Source: Acidobacteriaceae bacterium
Lineage (GTDB): Bacteria; Acidobacteriota; Terriglobia; Terriglobales; Acidobacteriaceae
Direction: 5' to 3'
NCBI GenBank assembly: GCA_009781125.1
Contig: WQYS01000117.1
Span: forward strand, 1-7,049
Length of the DNA: 7,049 nt
Shown: one piece after another, positions 6,435 to 7,049 of the stretch
Layout: the number at the start of each line of letters is the position of its first letter
Numbering within the stretch: position 1 is the first letter of the stretch
Program-made: the position numbers and the translations under genes
Notes under the pieces: model-generated
Told to the model about the DNA's origin: nothing
Databases searched by the model: none
The model's input: only the letters and a program-made list of their open reading frames with translations

Positions 6435-7049
6435 CTATGCCATCGCTGCTACTTGCCTGCCCCTGGCGTCCGTTGCCCTGCGCTGCGGTGCTGTCTGCGC
6501 CGGCGCGTCCGTCTCGGAAGGCGGGAAGTAGGCGTTGTGGATGTACTGCCTCAGCATCCGGTGCGTGTTGAAGAAGTCGCCGTTGATGCCGATGCAGTGC
6601 CGCTGAATCTCCGCCCATGCGTGCGGATTGGAGAACAGCGGAGCAATCTGTTTTTCCAGCTTCTCGTAGAGACTGTTGGCCTCTGCCGCTTCACTGTCGC
6701 CGTCCTCGACCGCCCAGCCGGTGGTGTTCTCGGCGCAGCCTTCGATCCACCACCCGTCGAGGATCGAGAGCGAAGGAACGCCGTTGACGGCGGCCTTCAT
6801 GCCCGAGGTTCCCGAGGCCTCGTAGGGACGGCGCGGCGTGTTGACCCACACATCGACGCCCTGCGTCAGCAGCGCGCCCATCTCCCAGTCATAATTCTCG
6901 ATGTAGTAAATCTGCAGCGACTTGGAGTTCAGCCTGGCCGCCGTGTCGTAGACCTCGCGGATGAGGCTCTTGGCCGCGTTGTCCTGCGGATGGGCCTTGC
7001 CCGCGTACAGAATTTGAAGTCCGCCGATCTTGTCGGCCAGCGCCACCAG
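6435..7049 (-). CDS. glgP: Alpha-glucan (glycogen) phosphorylase, C-terminal part (cut by right edge)
   Basis: GT35-family enzyme that releases glucose-1-phosphate from glycogen or maltodextrin using inorganic phosphate and PLP; cytoplasmic. About 204 C-terminal residues are visible; the frame is open to the window edge, so the start lies outside. The PLP motif EASGTSGMKAAVNG is present, with the Schiff-base lysine encoded at 6795-6797, followed by PSLSILDGWWIEG. Upstream are LYAGKAHPQD and the IENYDWEMGALLTQGVDVWVNTPRRP region. The GTSGMKAA and LDGWW forms are typical of the TIGR02094-type alpha-glucan phosphorylases rather than the E. coli GlgP/MalP type (GTSNMKFA). After the conserved helical end (HRMLRQYIHNAYFP) there is a short tail rich in Ala, Gln and Arg that looks disordered. 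It is the upstream member of a likely three-gene unit with the methyltransferase and gamma-carbonic-anhydrase genes. Confidence 0.94.
   Translation of the reverse strand: MVALADKIGGLQILYAGKAHPQDNAAKSLIREVYDTAARLNSKSLQIYYIENYDWEMGALLTQGVDVWVNTPRRPYEASGTSGMKAAVNGVPSLSILDGWWIEGCAENTTGWAVEDGDSEAAEANSLYEKLEKQIAPLFSNPHAWAEIQRHCIGINGDFFNTHRMLRQYIHNAYFPPSETDAPAQTAPQRRATDARGRQVAAMA

Noticed and set aside
6406..6618. 71-codon N-terminal extension of the methyltransferase frame
   Set aside because: It overlaps the glucan phosphorylase gene in another frame and translates to low-complexity Arg/Gln/Ala-rich sequence. The ATG at 6405 gives a normal methyltransferase.

Overview
The window reads as chromosomal DNA from an Acidobacteriota of the Terriglobia type (Granulicella/Edaphobacter/Terriglobus-like). 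This is an inference from three things: the DUF3857-transglutaminase-TPR secreted protein family, the glucan phosphorylase type, and moderately GC-rich DNA with GC-rich hairpin repeats between genes. It cannot be proven without a database search. No plasmid, phage, IS or CRISPR features are visible. Every gene looks intact except the two cut by the window edges.

Left part (1-3979, all on the minus strand, so read right to left): a small XRE-type helix-turn-helix regulator (3979-3758), then a 1083-residue exported protein with DUF3857, transglutaminase-like and TPR regions (3648-397), then, after only 19 bp, the start of histidyl-tRNA synthetase hisS (377 to beyond the left edge). The short gap suggests that hisS may be co-transcribed with the transglutaminase gene.

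Centre (3980-4726): a divergent intergenic region between the XRE gene and a plus-strand gene for a 194-residue outer-membrane beta-barrel protein (4142-4726). It holds a perfect 18-bp AT-rich palindrome (4012-4029), which overlaps a plausible promoter for the XRE gene and is the best candidate for the regulator's operator. It also holds a 7-bp inverted repeat just before the strong Shine-Dalgarno of the barrel gene.

Convergent gap (4727-5054): no gene, but dense secondary structure. A strong GC-rich hairpin follows the barrel gene. Then come two copies, in opposite orientation, of one hairpin-forming repeat with conserved outer arms and different loops (4830-4910 and 4964-5011). This REP/BIME-like pair is the most distinctive non-coding feature here.

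Right part (5055-7049, minus strand): the 3' end of an alpha-glucan (glycogen) phosphorylase gene, an orphan SAM-dependent methyltransferase, and a gamma-carbonic-anhydrase-family protein, separated by 29 and 34 bp and probably one transcription unit.

Overall this is mostly ordinary core and envelope gene content. I see no convincing new multi-gene system. The items most worth following up are the palindrome/XRE/barrel arrangement, the inverted repeat pair, and the uncharacterised large secreted transglutaminase-TPR protein.
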